64,000 nucleotides of DNA, from contig CM060107.1 of NCBI GenBank assembly GCA_030522415.1, positions 51,774,307 to 51,838,306 of the forward strand. Direction: 5' to 3'. The position numbers and the translations under genes were made by a program. Below the pieces are notes generated by a model. It was not told where the DNA came from, did no database searches, and worked only from the letters and a program-made list of their open reading frames with translations. Positions within the stretch are counted from its first letter, which is position 1, and each line of letters starts with the position of its first letter. Positions 1 to 8,985 of the stretch are shown piece by piece. Origin of the DNA: Channallabes apus (lineage: Eukaryota > Chordata > Actinopteri > Siluriformes > Clariidae).

Positions 1-850
1 CAGTTTCTGTAAGGTGTGTATTAATGACTGCTGGGATCAGGAGGATAAGAGTGGAGTTTATAGATGTCCTCAGTGCAGAGACACTTTCACTCCAAGGCCT
101 GTTCTACGCAGAAACAACATGCTGGCTGAAGTGGTGGAGAAACTGAAGAAGAAGAAGACTGAAGTCCAAGCTGCTTCTCCTGCTCACTGTTACGCTGGAC
201 CTGGAGATGTGGAGTGTGATTTCTGCACCGGGAGAAAACACAAAGCCGTCAAGTCCTGTCTGATGTGTCTGGCCTCCTTTTGTGAAACTCATCTGAAACC
301 TCACTATGAAGTTCCTGCTTTGAAAAAGCACAGTTTAGTGGAAGCTTCTGGAAGTCTAGAAGAGAAGATCTGCTCTGAGCATGATAAAGTGCTGGAGATC
401 TACTGTCGTACTGACCGACGCTTCATCTGTTATCTGTGTGTGACGGATGAACACAGAAGCCACGACACTGTCTCAGTTAAAGCTTACAGAACTGAAAAAC
501 AGGTGAGAAACTGTCCTTTTACACTTTAATAAGGTTCTCCATAGAACCCGAGTGAACTTTAACCCTTTATCTGAAGTTAATATTCATACACTGAACTCAT
601 AACCTCATGATGCATAAAGAGTGAAATGTGTTTTATTTGTCCTCAGAGTGAGTTAAAGGAGGAGCAGATGAAATCCCAGCAGAGAATCCAGGAGAAGCAG
701 AAGAAGGTGGAGGAGCTGAAACAGGCTGTGAACACTATAAAGGTGAGCAGTGAGCAGAGACAGAGCTGCTCCTAGAAACACACACAACATGGACAACATG
801 GAGACATTTAGAGTCGCAGTAAGAGAGGGAATGATAGATGAGCTTTAAAT

Positions 851-907
<57 letters not shown>

Positions 908-1589
908 CAGCTGAGTGCACAGACAGCAGTGGAGGACAGTGAGAGGATCTTTACTGAGCTGATCAGCTCCATGGAGAAAAAGCGCTCGGAGGTGACGGAG
1001 CTGATCAGAGATCAGGAGAAGACTGAACTGAGTCGAGCTGAACGACTCCTGGAGCAACTGGAGCAGGAGATTGCTGATCTTCAGAGGAGACTCACTGAGC
1101 TGGAGCAGCTTTCACACACACACGATCACATCCAGTTCCTCCAGGTAACACACACACACACACACACACACACCTGTCTGTATAGTCACATGTATATTTC
1201 TCCTCCTTTCTCCTTCTCCATGATGTTTTTCTTTCTCTCTGTAGAGTCTCCAGTCTCTCAGTGTCTCTTCTGGACGTGAGGACTCACCCAGCATCACTGT
1301 CAATCAACATCTCTCATTTGATGGAGTGAGGAAATCTCTCTCTGATCTGAAAAAGAGACTCGAGGAATTCTGCCAGGAGGAGTTCATCAAAATCCCTCGA
1401 CATGGTGAGAGAAATTGTCCTGCTCTGAAATCTTTACTTTCACAAACTGTAGGACTTTAAACTGTTTCTGTCTTTTACAGCAGCTGATTTTTCCGTCTCC
1501 ATTTTGTTTCTGTGTCTCCACAGCTGCAGCAGTTCAGATGATTTTACCCTCAGAACCAAAGAGCAGAGAAGATTTTCTACACTGTACGT

Positions 1590-1650
<61 letters not shown>

Positions 1651-2229
1651 ATCCTGTGATTAATATCTAACATGTTGACATTTTTCATGTGTTTAGATTT
1701 CTGTGATCTGACTCTGGATCCCAACACAGTAAATTATAACCTCATTCTGTCTGAGAAGAACAGAGCGGTGACGTGCAGTGAGAGAGAGCAGACGTACTCT
1801 GATCATCCAGAGAGATTTGACTCCTACAGTCAGGTGTTGAGTAAGGAGAGTGTGTGTGGACGCTGTTACTGGGAGGTGGAGTGGAGCAGTGAGGACTATG
1901 TGTTCATATCAGTCTCATATAAAGACATCAGCAGGAAAGGACGGGGTGCTGAGCGTTGGTTTGGAGGCAACAATCAGTCCTGGAGTCTGAGGTGTTCTTC
2001 TTCTTCTCTCTGTTTCTGTCACAACAACATTAAGACTGATCTCAGAGCTCCATCATCCTCCAGAATAGGAGTGTATGTGGATCACAGTGCAGGAACTCTG
2101 TCCTTCTACAGGGTCTCTGACACGATGAAGCTCCTCCACAGAGTCCACACCACATTCACTCAGCCTCTGTACGCTGGATTCTGGCTGCCTTATAATGGAT
2201 CAACTGTGAGATTTTGTGATCCAGAATAA
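1..2229 (+). CDS. ftr: finTRIM (ftr) copy 1, 5'-truncated by window edge
   Basis: TRIM-family E3 ubiquitin ligase-type protein of the fish finTRIM group. Exons by GT/AG junctions and by alignment with the two complete copies: 1-502, 647-742, 911-1144, 1245-1404, 1524-1583, 1697-2229. The 96-234-short-60-SPRY exon pattern is classic for TRIMs. The window starts inside the RING finger, so about 40 N-terminal residues including the first RING cysteines lie outside. Visible parts are the RING C-terminal half (CPQC), B-box 1 (CDFC...CETH), B-box 2 (CSEH...CYLC...H), a coiled coil in exons 2-4, and the PRY-SPRY in exon 6 from the LDPNT motif to the FCDPE end. All visible exons stay in frame. finTRIMs are cytoplasmic, and several are virus or interferon induced (family knowledge). 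The SPRY differs from the other copies in loops, which suggests a different ligand. The family call is firm; the orthologue is unknown. Confidence 0.93.
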
Positions 2230-3080
2230 AATGCTCCTGGTTTCTTCTTTTCATATGAAACTTACTGAAATAAAGGTTTAATATGAAATGTTCACTAATA
2301 CTGTTCTCTTCTGTCCTCTGTCTTGTTGGACATTTGGATGTTGTAATTGTGACTATTATAAAATAAAACAACATGTGTGTAAGCAGAGTGTGTGTCCACA
2401 GTAGCAGTGGATGTGTGTGTGCAGTTTGCTGCAGTGGTTTGGACATTTACACATTTCTGTTTATTGTGGGATTTTTGGAATTGGCATGAGTGTTCTGAAG
2501 ATTCTCAGTGCGTCCAGGATGGATTATAAAATGTTACAGATCCCTAACTAGTGCACTACATGCTGTTATAACACACATAATCACCAGAGGAGGCTGTAAA
2601 AAAGTGTAAAATATCACTGCTGAGGGAGAAACACTGAGTTTACACAGGGTCTTTACTGTAATCTTCACATCATATATTAGCTTTATATTTTACAGTTAGC
2701 ACAACAGAACATTTAATTAACTCGTCTCTTCACTCAGAGCCGTAATAATTAGTGACGTCAACTATTTTGTGCAGAGAGAGAACTAATACATGGTGTATAC
2801 TGTCCTAATACTTTTGGCTAAATTCTTTATATCACAGTAAAATGACTAGAATATCTGAGGGTATATAATTAGTGTAACTCACTGCAGGTGCACTTACCGG
2901 TCCGCTGACCTCCGACCTCTCGGTGAAGCACTTTCTCCTGCAGGTGTGTTCTGTCTTCTAACTAGGCGTCATTTGGAGCCAGAGTTCCAGGATGTACGAG
3001 CGGAAACTTGGAAAAAGTTGTGAACTTCTGGTACGAGAACGACGTCTGAAGAAGAAGAAGAAATAAAGAAAAGAAAGAAA
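2230..3080. other. ftr 3' flank, non-coding, shared with copy 3
   Basis: No gene is visible. The stretch is nearly identical to 59373-60318 and, up to about position 2717, to 49642-50127. Relative to copy 3 it lacks a short segment with a (CT)n run (after ACTTTTGGC, near 2818), consistent with deletion through a short GGC microhomology. Confidence 0.6.
2269..2274 (+). promoter_or_regulatory. Poly(A) signal of ftr copy 1
   Basis: AATAAA lies 40 bases past the SPRY stop codon. It is conserved at 49681-49686 and 59412-59417 after the other two copies. Another AATAAA overlaps the stop codon itself. Confidence 0.6.
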
Positions 3081-3434
3081 ATGTGTAACTGCCTGAGAAC
3101 ATGGAGCTCGTATGCGTGCGAGTATCTGGTGACCAGCGAAATGCAGAAACTGGTGGTTAAAGTCATCGAAAACAGAGTCGACGAGGCTTTAAAGTTTAAA
3201 ACCCGTTTCAGTTGTGTACCTGATGAGGTGAAGAGATTGGAAGAGATTCTGTATATTATTAGATCTGTAACTGGTTCTACACACTGGGACGAGCTCGTGC
3301 AAGCAACATTACACAGAAACCAGAATTCCCCAGTCATTACCTTTTGTAAGATTGTTGATGTTTTCAGTGAAACAATTAATATGCATCATATGTTTACAGT
3401 TTATGTACTGTTTGTTGATATTACTGTTAATTAA
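3081..3434 (+). CDS. Unrecognised 117-aa ORF downstream of ftr copy 1
   Basis: An open frame with ATG at 3081, preceded by a purine-rich GAAGAAGAAG stretch and ending in an A-run. The predicted product is mostly helical, with a charged centre (VIENRVDEALKFK, DEVKRLEEILYII) and a hydrophobic C-terminus. No domain is recognised. The same frame is kept in the duplicate at 60319-60696 with a few substitutions, and in that copy the C-terminus runs on to a different end. No introns are evident. It may be a small gene, a first exon, or a chance ORF carried by the duplication. Since the two copies are nearly identical, conservation of the frame is weak evidence for coding. Confidence 0.3.
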   Translation: MCNCLRTWSSYACEYLVTSEMQKLVVKVIENRVDEALKFKTRFSCVPDEVKRLEEILYIIRSVTGSTHWDELVQATLHRNQNSPVITFCKIVDVFSETINMHHMFTVYVLFVDITVN

Positions 3435-3632
3435 AAAAAAAAAACAATCATTCTGTAGATATTGTTATAGTCGGTTTTTACAGGTTTTTGTAGTTTTAAA
3501 TGGTGGAAAAGCGAAATGGTGAAATCAGCAGCAGTTGTGTGAAAGCTTTATGCACGCAGACAAAACTTATAGATGCGTGACTCGCTGCATGACATTATCC
3601 TCATGAGACTGCTCCAATCACATTTGTTTAAA
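3435..3632. other. Non-coding flank before the transposon stack
   Basis: Unique-looking sequence shared with 60697-60878. Nothing recognisable in it. Confidence 0.5.
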
Positions 3633-3757
3633 GTGGGTTTCCTCCGGGTACTACGGTTTCCTCCCACAGTTCAAAGATATGCAGGTTAGGCTAATTGGCG
3701 TTCCTAAATTGCCCGTAGTGTGTGATTGGGTGTGTGAGTGTGTGTATGTGTGTGTGC
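3633..3757 (+). repeat. tRNA-SINE fragment, plus orientation
   Basis: The middle part of the common SINE in this window, from GTGGGTTTCCTCCGGG to its GT-rich stretch. The tRNA-like head is missing, and the sequence breaks off in the GT-rich part exactly where a TAGGGCTGCACGAT hAT end begins. This suggests the hAT jumped into this SINE. The same junction exists at 60879-61003. Confidence 0.65.
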
Positions 3758-3778
3758 TAGGGCTGCACGATATCAGGA
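3758..3778. mobile_element. Left end of outer hAT element, copy 1
   Basis: TAGGGCTGCACGATATC resembles the termini of fish hAT transposons. Only the first 21 bases remain on this side, because a SINE inserted here with target duplication CGATATCAGGA (3768-3778). The rest of the hAT is absent from copy 1, whose homology to copy 3 stops at 13599. In copy 3 the hAT continues after 63024. Confidence 0.55.
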
Positions 3779-4252
3779 ATTCATTCATTCATTTTCTATA
3801 CCGCTTAATCCTGTTGTAAGTGCCATATCGCACTTGTTATGAATTTGTTGTTGTGTTTATTTTATTTTATTTTATTTGCTGTTATTTCATTTGTTCTACC
3901 TTGTTCTATTCAGTAGTAAAGCATTAAGCATTAAGTTTGTTACATAAGCCATAAGCTTTATATTTCTTAGTCATGCATCATAAGTTGACAATCGTAGGTT
4001 GGTCTGTGATTAGGGTTGTTCCGATTCCGATACTGGTATCGGAAATGCTGCCGATACCACAAAAAAATATGTGAAGTAGCAGGGCCACAGAATCAGGCAA
4101 CGGCCCATGAGCTATAAAACACAGCGGGGAGTGTAGCTCGGGGTCTGACTGTTGGGAAGCTGGACTTTGCGACGTGGTGGATTTTATGAGAGACAGTGGC
4201 ACAAGAGCGGGGCGATGTGATGCGCCCCAGAGACTTTAAAAAGGGGGGCGCC

Positions 4253-4622
4253 TGGAAATTAATTGAAGACTCAGGCTTTGGTTTCAGAAGATAACGGCCT
4301 TTATTTATCATGCAATACCGGCCGGGCGAGGCTGCCAGAGTCACACCGATCGCTAGCATTCCTCCCATTATATAGGCATCCTAGACAAAGGAATACATTC
4401 TATAGGCAATGATGTCATTCCAAACATCTGGACCTTGTTAGGCCTATCCGTTCTTGGGGGACTCAACGTATATATCAAATTCCTTGTGCAAGCATATTTT
4501 CCAGACATGTCTAGCTTCGCACGCATACCCCTGATTATTTCCAACTGGGATACCTTCTATTTCTTAAGAGTAATTAAAGTATAAGTAAAATCACATAAAA
4601 TCTAAACAAACTTTCTTCCACA
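4253..4622 (-). repeat. ERV 3' LTR
   Basis: 370 bp. On the minus strand it starts TGTGGAAGAAAG and ends AATTTCCA. It carries a TATATAA box (4368-4374) and an AATAAA signal (4300-4305) about 65 bases downstream, giving a U3-R-U5 order with a short R. Confidence 0.92.
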
Positions 4623-4624
4623 CA

Positions 4625-4634
4625 TCCCCCCTCT
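4625..4634 (-). other. ERV polypurine tract
   Basis: AGAGGGGGGA on the minus strand, three bases upstream of the 3' LTR. This is the expected place for the plus-strand primer of reverse transcription. Confidence 0.8.
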
Positions 4635-5197
4635 GGGGCTGACAAGTCCCATAATAAATGTTATCTGGAGTGCAAATCCATGTGCCAGCCCTTCTTACAC
4701 TAATCTAGTGATTCAATTAAATCACTGGACTTTTATCAATGACCGACCCATGGATTCGCCCTCTAGTGGAGAATCGGCCAAACCTCTCCTTCCACCCTTG
4801 ACTAGGAATAGGAGTAAAAGACTCGACCTCCATGACATCGTACGTCCCATTACTCAATGACATGACATGAACATGTACTTAATACAGTGATTTTCTAGGA
4901 TTACATCAATAGGATAATCATATAACCTACAATGGAACATACAATTACACAATAACATAACATGAATATGTAATTAATATAATGATTTTTCCTAGGATTA
5001 CACTAACCTAAATAACCTGGACATCTTATACAGTCTAAAATGAAGCATGCATAATACAATACAATGTTTAAAGCATATATAATGTTGAACAGCTGGGTCA
5101 TAATGTAAGAACTTCAACCCAGATACTTTGCGTATCGTAGAGGGTCGCCTTTGGGGAGAGGCTAGGCCAGTGCTTTCACCCAAGGCATGGCTCATCA
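4635..5197. other. ERV region between env and the PPT
   Basis: AT-rich, with no convincing reading frame. It holds the 3' untranslated part of the env message. Confidence 0.6.
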
Positions 5198-6916
5198 TTA
5201 ATCATCTTCTTCGTCCTCGTCCGAGGTGCCTGAATCTCCTCCTGATTCTTGGGAATCACAGTCTGAGCTGTAAATGTCTTTATTATAGGTTAGGGGTATT
5301 TTCTCATCTTGCCACTTTAATACCTCCATTTGTTGAACTGTAGCTTTTATGACCAAGGACTTTAATATAGGAAGTACACAACAAAACAACAATCCTCCTA
5401 TTAATATAGCAAATCCCAAGAACATACCAAATTTAGCAAACCATGCTCCCCAAGCTCCCAGTTTCAGATCTAGCCAGTCCCATATTTTATTATCCCTCCC
5501 AGCATTTTCAGTTACTTCCCGTCTCAGATTTTTAAGTTGATTCATGGCTTTAGTAAAAGTCCCATCAGGCGCTGTATTGTTAGGAATATAAGTACAACAT
5601 TGATCACCAAACAGAATGCACACACCTCCTTTCTCAGCCAATAACCAATTTAGTGCTTGTCTATTTTGCCAGGTCATTGTACTAGTAGCCACTAATTGCT
5701 CTCCTAATGCAGCCAAAGCATCTTCTGTGTAATTAATAAATCTCTGTTGATTATAGTAAATATAATTAATCCATTCAGCATTTTTGTTAGGTGTTATCCA
5801 TATAAAAATTGACTCAAATCCAGATTTTACCTCATCTCTGGCTTTAAATTCATTAGGTATACCTCTGGGTTGTCCTACTGAGTCTATATACACGTTGGGA
5901 TCAGGTTGGTAAGCCCTTTTATCATGCCTTCTGGTTTCATCCAATTGTATTATGTTTGTCTCCTGACGCAGTCTTACTCTAGTACAAATTCCTTTCCATC
6001 CTATCGGTAAGGAGGCCATTAGGCGCTCCTTCCCACAAAGCCAATAAAAATCTGCTACTACTATAGCTTGATCTTTAATTATTTCTATTGAAGGTGGTAT
6101 TATAGTCTGGTTTTCGCAGGATTTTAAGGTGATATGTGTTCCATTTTTTACTCCTTGGGCTAGGAGGCCTGGTGCTCTTAAAGGTACCACAGATTCCCAA
6201 GCAGTCTTTTTGTCTAAAAACCAGGTGGTGGTACAGATTCCAGTAAAGTTTCCTAAATCCAGCATCCCTTCTGGTTTATAAAAACACTCATATTCTTGTT
6301 TATGATCAATGGTGTACCATTTGGGAATTTCTACTTTTCCTGGTTGTACTTTAATGTTTTTATTCATATCCCAATGCCCACACCAATCACCCAAATGTGG
6401 TCTCTCAAAATAGCTGGTATACTTGGAGTTTCCTAAAAATGACAAACATTCAGCAGCGCAATATGGCCTAAATATATCAGTTAAATGACAAAAGTTTCGA
6501 TTGAAGTCAGCACATTTTTGATAGTCATGCGGATTTGGAACTACAGTTACTTTATTTAAGGGTGATTTGGAACATAATAGACAGTTATCCATACCCACCT
6601 CATTTGCTGTAAATGCTGCCCATAGGTACCACTCATTATGTCTGGCGGTGTCCCACAAAGAATCTAAATCATTATCTTTTACTGTACCATTACTCTTATT
6701 CTTAGTATGTCTACGTTGTTTCGATGGGTTAAATCTTTCAATTAAGTTTTGTACATTGGGGGTTATTGTTGTTATATCATTAGGCCTAGTCGATTGCTGT
6801 AAACTTAATTCTTGGGAAGTCTGATTGGAGCTGTGTACAGGTGAGCTGACCACGGCTTGGTGTAATACCTGAAAGATAATGATCATTAGGTCTGCTATCC
6901 ACTTTATTTTCCCCAT
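5198..6916 (-). CDS. env: ERV envelope glycoprotein, intact 572-aa ORF
   Basis: Retroviral Env precursor, complete from ATG at 6916 to a stop. Visible parts: hydrophobic leader (residues about 5-25); SU with a CLLC (CXXC) motif at 112-115 and many cysteines and N-glycosylation sites; a basic cluster RRHDKR at 329-334 as possible cleavage site; TM ectodomain with an immunosuppressive-type segment followed by CX6CC (C433, C440, C441), the hallmark of gamma-type Env with covalent SU-TM linkage; membrane span about 493-520; and an acidic tail ending EDEEDD. The start overlaps the end of the integrase frame (6786-6916) in another frame, as in simple retroviruses. There is no internal stop or frameshift. 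Given the near-identical LTRs, integrity may simply reflect youth and not host use. Confidence 0.93.
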   Translation of the reverse strand: MGKIKWIADLMIIIFQVLHQAVVSSPVHSSNQTSQELSLQQSTRPNDITTITPNVQNLIERFNPSKQRRHTKNKSNGTVKDNDLDSLWDTARHNEWYLWAAFTANEVGMDNCLLCSKSPLNKVTVVPNPHDYQKCADFNRNFCHLTDIFRPYCAAECLSFLGNSKYTSYFERPHLGDWCGHWDMNKNIKVQPGKVEIPKWYTIDHKQEYECFYKPEGMLDLGNFTGICTTTWFLDKKTAWESVVPLRAPGLLAQGVKNGTHITLKSCENQTIIPPSIEIIKDQAIVVADFYWLCGKERLMASLPIGWKGICTRVRLRQETNIIQLDETRRHDKRAYQPDPNVYIDSVGQPRGIPNEFKARDEVKSGFESIFIWITPNKNAEWINYIYYNQQRFINYTEDALAALGEQLVATSTMTWQNRQALNWLLAEKGGVCILFGDQCCTYIPNNTAPDGTFTKAMNQLKNLRREVTENAGRDNKIWDWLDLKLGAWGAWFAKFGMFLGFAILIGGLLFCCVLPILKSLVIKATVQQMEVLKWQDEKIPLTYNKDIYSSDCDSQESGGDSGTSDEDEEDD

Positions 6917-7290
6917 TTTTCTGCTTTATTTCCTCCACCCCTTTCACACAGATTTCAAGACCCTGTAGGTTTTCACTGTCGTTGGGTGGGTCCTCTTCTT
7001 CTGCACCTGTTCCCTTACTTACTTTAGGGACTCTTGTGCAATGGTTTAAATGATACCAGGTGGTTTTGCCTTCCACTTGGACTGCTGTAGGAGTGGCTGC
7101 TACAACATTGTAAGGACCCTCTCTCCTGGGCTCATGCCACTTTCTCCTGGGAGAAAGTGGCATGAAGTGGGATGGGACACGGAGCGTCTTTCTCTTCCTC
7201 CGTCTCCTTGTTCTTTTCCTGCACAAAGATTGCTTTATGTATGGCAGTTAGTTTCTTCATATATGATCTGAGTTCCAGTTGTAATTGTTT
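6786..7290 (-). pseudogene. pol: ERV pol 3' remnant: integrase C-terminal domain
   Basis: The C-terminal GPY/F-type integrase domain is recognisable on the minus strand: a GPYNVV motif, then PTAVQVEG and a W-x-H-x-N-H-C segment, which is the usual end of gamma-like integrases. It reads to a stop at 6786, overlapping env. Upstream integrase (zinc-binding HHCC and the DDE core) is absent. The frame of the preceding RT stub runs into a stop at 7132 and this domain lies in another frame, so a frameshift near 7133-7180 separates them. Confidence 0.8.
7133..7164. repeat. Perfect inverted repeat in pol remnant
   Basis: Two 15-base arms (CATGCCACTTTCTCC) around a 2-base loop. It sits where the RT-stub frame ends and the integrase frame has to be entered, so it probably marks a local rearrangement that caused the frameshift. 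Confidence 0.85.
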
Positions 7291-7545
7291 AACAAGACCT
7301 TCAATTGTGTTTTTTATTCCAGCTTCTGCCTCAGGTCGCAAAGGATATTGTCTTACTCTGGGCAGTTTTACATTTGGTTTAAGCTGTACATGAATTGGGC
7401 TGGCTGATTTAATTAGGCCTACATCTGTATCATGCCGTGACCATAATTCAGATGGGACTTGACTTTCCATTTGCCTATACAACTCATCTTCAGCCGTCTC
7501 AACTACCTCTGATGCTGATGCCATTTGTGTCTGTGACTTGCTGCT

Positions 7546-8037
7546 AACTACAACTTCCTGAGGAGTACCAATTAAACTATTACCACACAAGATCTTGATG
7601 TAGTTCTTATCTGCAGAATGAAAAATCAACGGGTTAATGGTTGACTCCCACTGGACTTCAGTAGCGTCCTTCATCATTGGTCCTAAGTCCTTTGAACTGA
7701 AGTTTTGTCCTACATACAATGTCACATGAGGAACAGAATCAGTTACATTAAACCACGTCTTTACAAAATCACACTCATCTACACTGATAGCTGCTCCTTG
7801 CCTACCTATGATGATGTGTTGTGTAATTAATTCAACCTCGTTCCCTTTTGTCTCTTCCTGCCATTTCCGTTCTAATTCAGTATCCTTAGATTTGTCATAC
7901 ATCATTGTACAGTGAAAAGCCGAACAGGGTAGCTGTGCTTCAGGAATCTGTGCTTTAATGAATTTTCCCCACTTATGAATTATTTGACTGACATCTTTTT
8001 CCAGCTGTCCTATCCAATACACATTTGCATGTGGCTC
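7546..8037 (-). other. Candidate 2H (CNPase/LigT-type) phosphodiesterase domain
   Basis: Lies between protease and RT. First motif FHCTMMYD (His codon 7912-7914), second PHVTLYVG (His codon 7726-7728), 62 residues apart. Members of the 2H superfamily (CNPase, LigT, AKAP7, coronavirus NS2) use two HxT/S motifs, usually about 80 residues apart, to cut 2',3'-cyclic or 2'-5' phosphodiesters. The segment between includes a GRQGAAISVDE stretch comparable in place to the central strands. The assignment rests on motif and context only; the shorter spacing is a caution. Confidence 0.55.
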
Positions 8038-8448
8038 AGACATTACCATTTGATTTTTAATACCTGTCAAGTCGACGTACACCCCTTCTGGAGAACACCA
8101 TATTTGGAGTCCTAATTTACATAATGCATCTCTTCCTAATAAATTAACCGGTGTCTGACTTGAGACTAATACAGATATAGTCACACTTTTATTGTTTGTT
8201 TGTAGACGGACTGGAGCGGTCATAGGGATCAACTGCTTTTTACCCAAGAATCCTACTGTCTTAGCAAATTTTCCAGACATGGGGAGATGAGAGTCATGAC
8301 TTAAATTTAAGCATGTATAAACCGCTCCTGTATCAACTAACATGGGTGTACTTTTACCGTCAACCTCAATATGTAACATGGGTTCTTGTTCTGCACTAGT
8401 TGTCAAAATAGGCAATTGGTTCTCCCCGGTAGGATTCTCTGGGCACCT

Positions 8449-8451
8449 CTA
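8449..8451 (-). promoter_or_regulatory. In-frame UAG between gag and pol (readthrough site)
   Basis: TAG on the minus strand separates the nucleocapsid frame from the protease frame with no frame change (8934 and 8415 differ by a multiple of 3). Gamma- and epsilonretroviruses make Gag-Pol by suppression of exactly such a stop. Any downstream pseudoknot was not verified. Confidence 0.75.
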
Positions 8452-8985
8452 ACACCCCTGACTCGGGGCCCACGGATTAATGGGTTCAACTCTATCTCGA
8501 GGAGGCTGCTGCCACCCGCCCACCGCCGCACCCCTTGGGTTCTGACGGCATGGATGTGAGAGGCAATTTGACCGGTTGTGTCCAGCTTGTCCACACCCCC
8601 AGCACACGCCTGGGGGGAAGTTCGACTGAGGATTTCTTTGTCCTCTAGGTTGTTGACTGGCTCTCCACTCCCTCTGGACTGGCCTTTGTGTGAAAACGTT
8701 AACGACAGGCGCAGGCATCTGGTTTGAGTTTGGAGAAACTGCAGCTGGTGACATCATCGCAGTGGATGCAGCCTGCTGGACTGTGGGTGTTGGATTACTT
8801 AGGGCCCTCACAAACAATTCCTCTGCTTCCTCTGTTCTTAGTGTAGCTTGGACCTTTTTCTTGTTCCTCTTTGTTAGTTCTTCAAGCTGTAATTGAGTCA
8901 ATTTCCTTTGCAACTCTTTTTCTTGGGCTTTCAACTTCTGCTCATTTTTCCTATACTGTTCAACAGCATGTGAGACGTGATCACA
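8449..8985 (-). pseudogene. gag: ERV gag 3' part: nucleocapsid with CCHC knuckle
   Basis: A lysine/glutamine-rich helical stretch (KAQEKELQRKL, then KRNKKK), followed by a proline/asparagine/arginine-rich part and one CCHC zinc knuckle, CWGCGQAGHNRSNC (CX2CX4HX4C), typical of nucleocapsid. It ends at the UAG. It is in a different frame from the capsid ORF. The two join near 8955-8985, where continuing residues (HAVEQYRKNEQK) are readable only after a one-base shift. This is a frameshift mutation and not a programmed site, because both halves belong to Gag. Confidence 0.85.

Larger units (their letters stand above)
7132..8448 (-). pseudogene. pol: ERV pro-pol remnant: protease, 2H/CNPase-like domain, RT stub
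   Basis: Same frame as the nucleocapsid, directly after a UAG at 8449-8451, so expressed as a gag-pol readthrough product. Residues below count from the M at 8415. Retropepsin has catalytic VDTGA at 27-31 and the LLGRD segment at 92-96. Residues about 127-290 form an extra domain with two H-x-T motifs, HCT (168-170) and HVT (230-232), each in a hydrophobic beta-like context, as in 2H phosphodiesterases. Residues about 320-376 are the RT N-terminus (VPSELW, DVGLIK, QYPLRPEA, GIKN). Then RT stops abruptly: palm (YXDD), RNase H and integrase core are missing, and about 50 residues resembling a late-integrase linker precede the stop. Pol cannot supply polymerase or integrase activity. Confidence 0.88.

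Noticed and set aside
735..1057. Minus-strand frames rich in HTHTHT across ftr introns (also near 1440, 48143, 53000, 57820)
   Set aside because: Translation of (CA)n/(TG)n microsatellites antisense to real exons.
5198..6916. Domesticated (syncytin-like) env under selection
   Set aside because: LTRs differ at one base, so an open frame is expected without selection; kept only as a question.
8931..8985. Programmed -1 frameshift in gag
   Set aside because: Both sides are Gag (capsid and nucleocapsid), no slippery heptamer is evident, and the Gag-Pol boundary is the UAG at 8449; a mutation is more likely.
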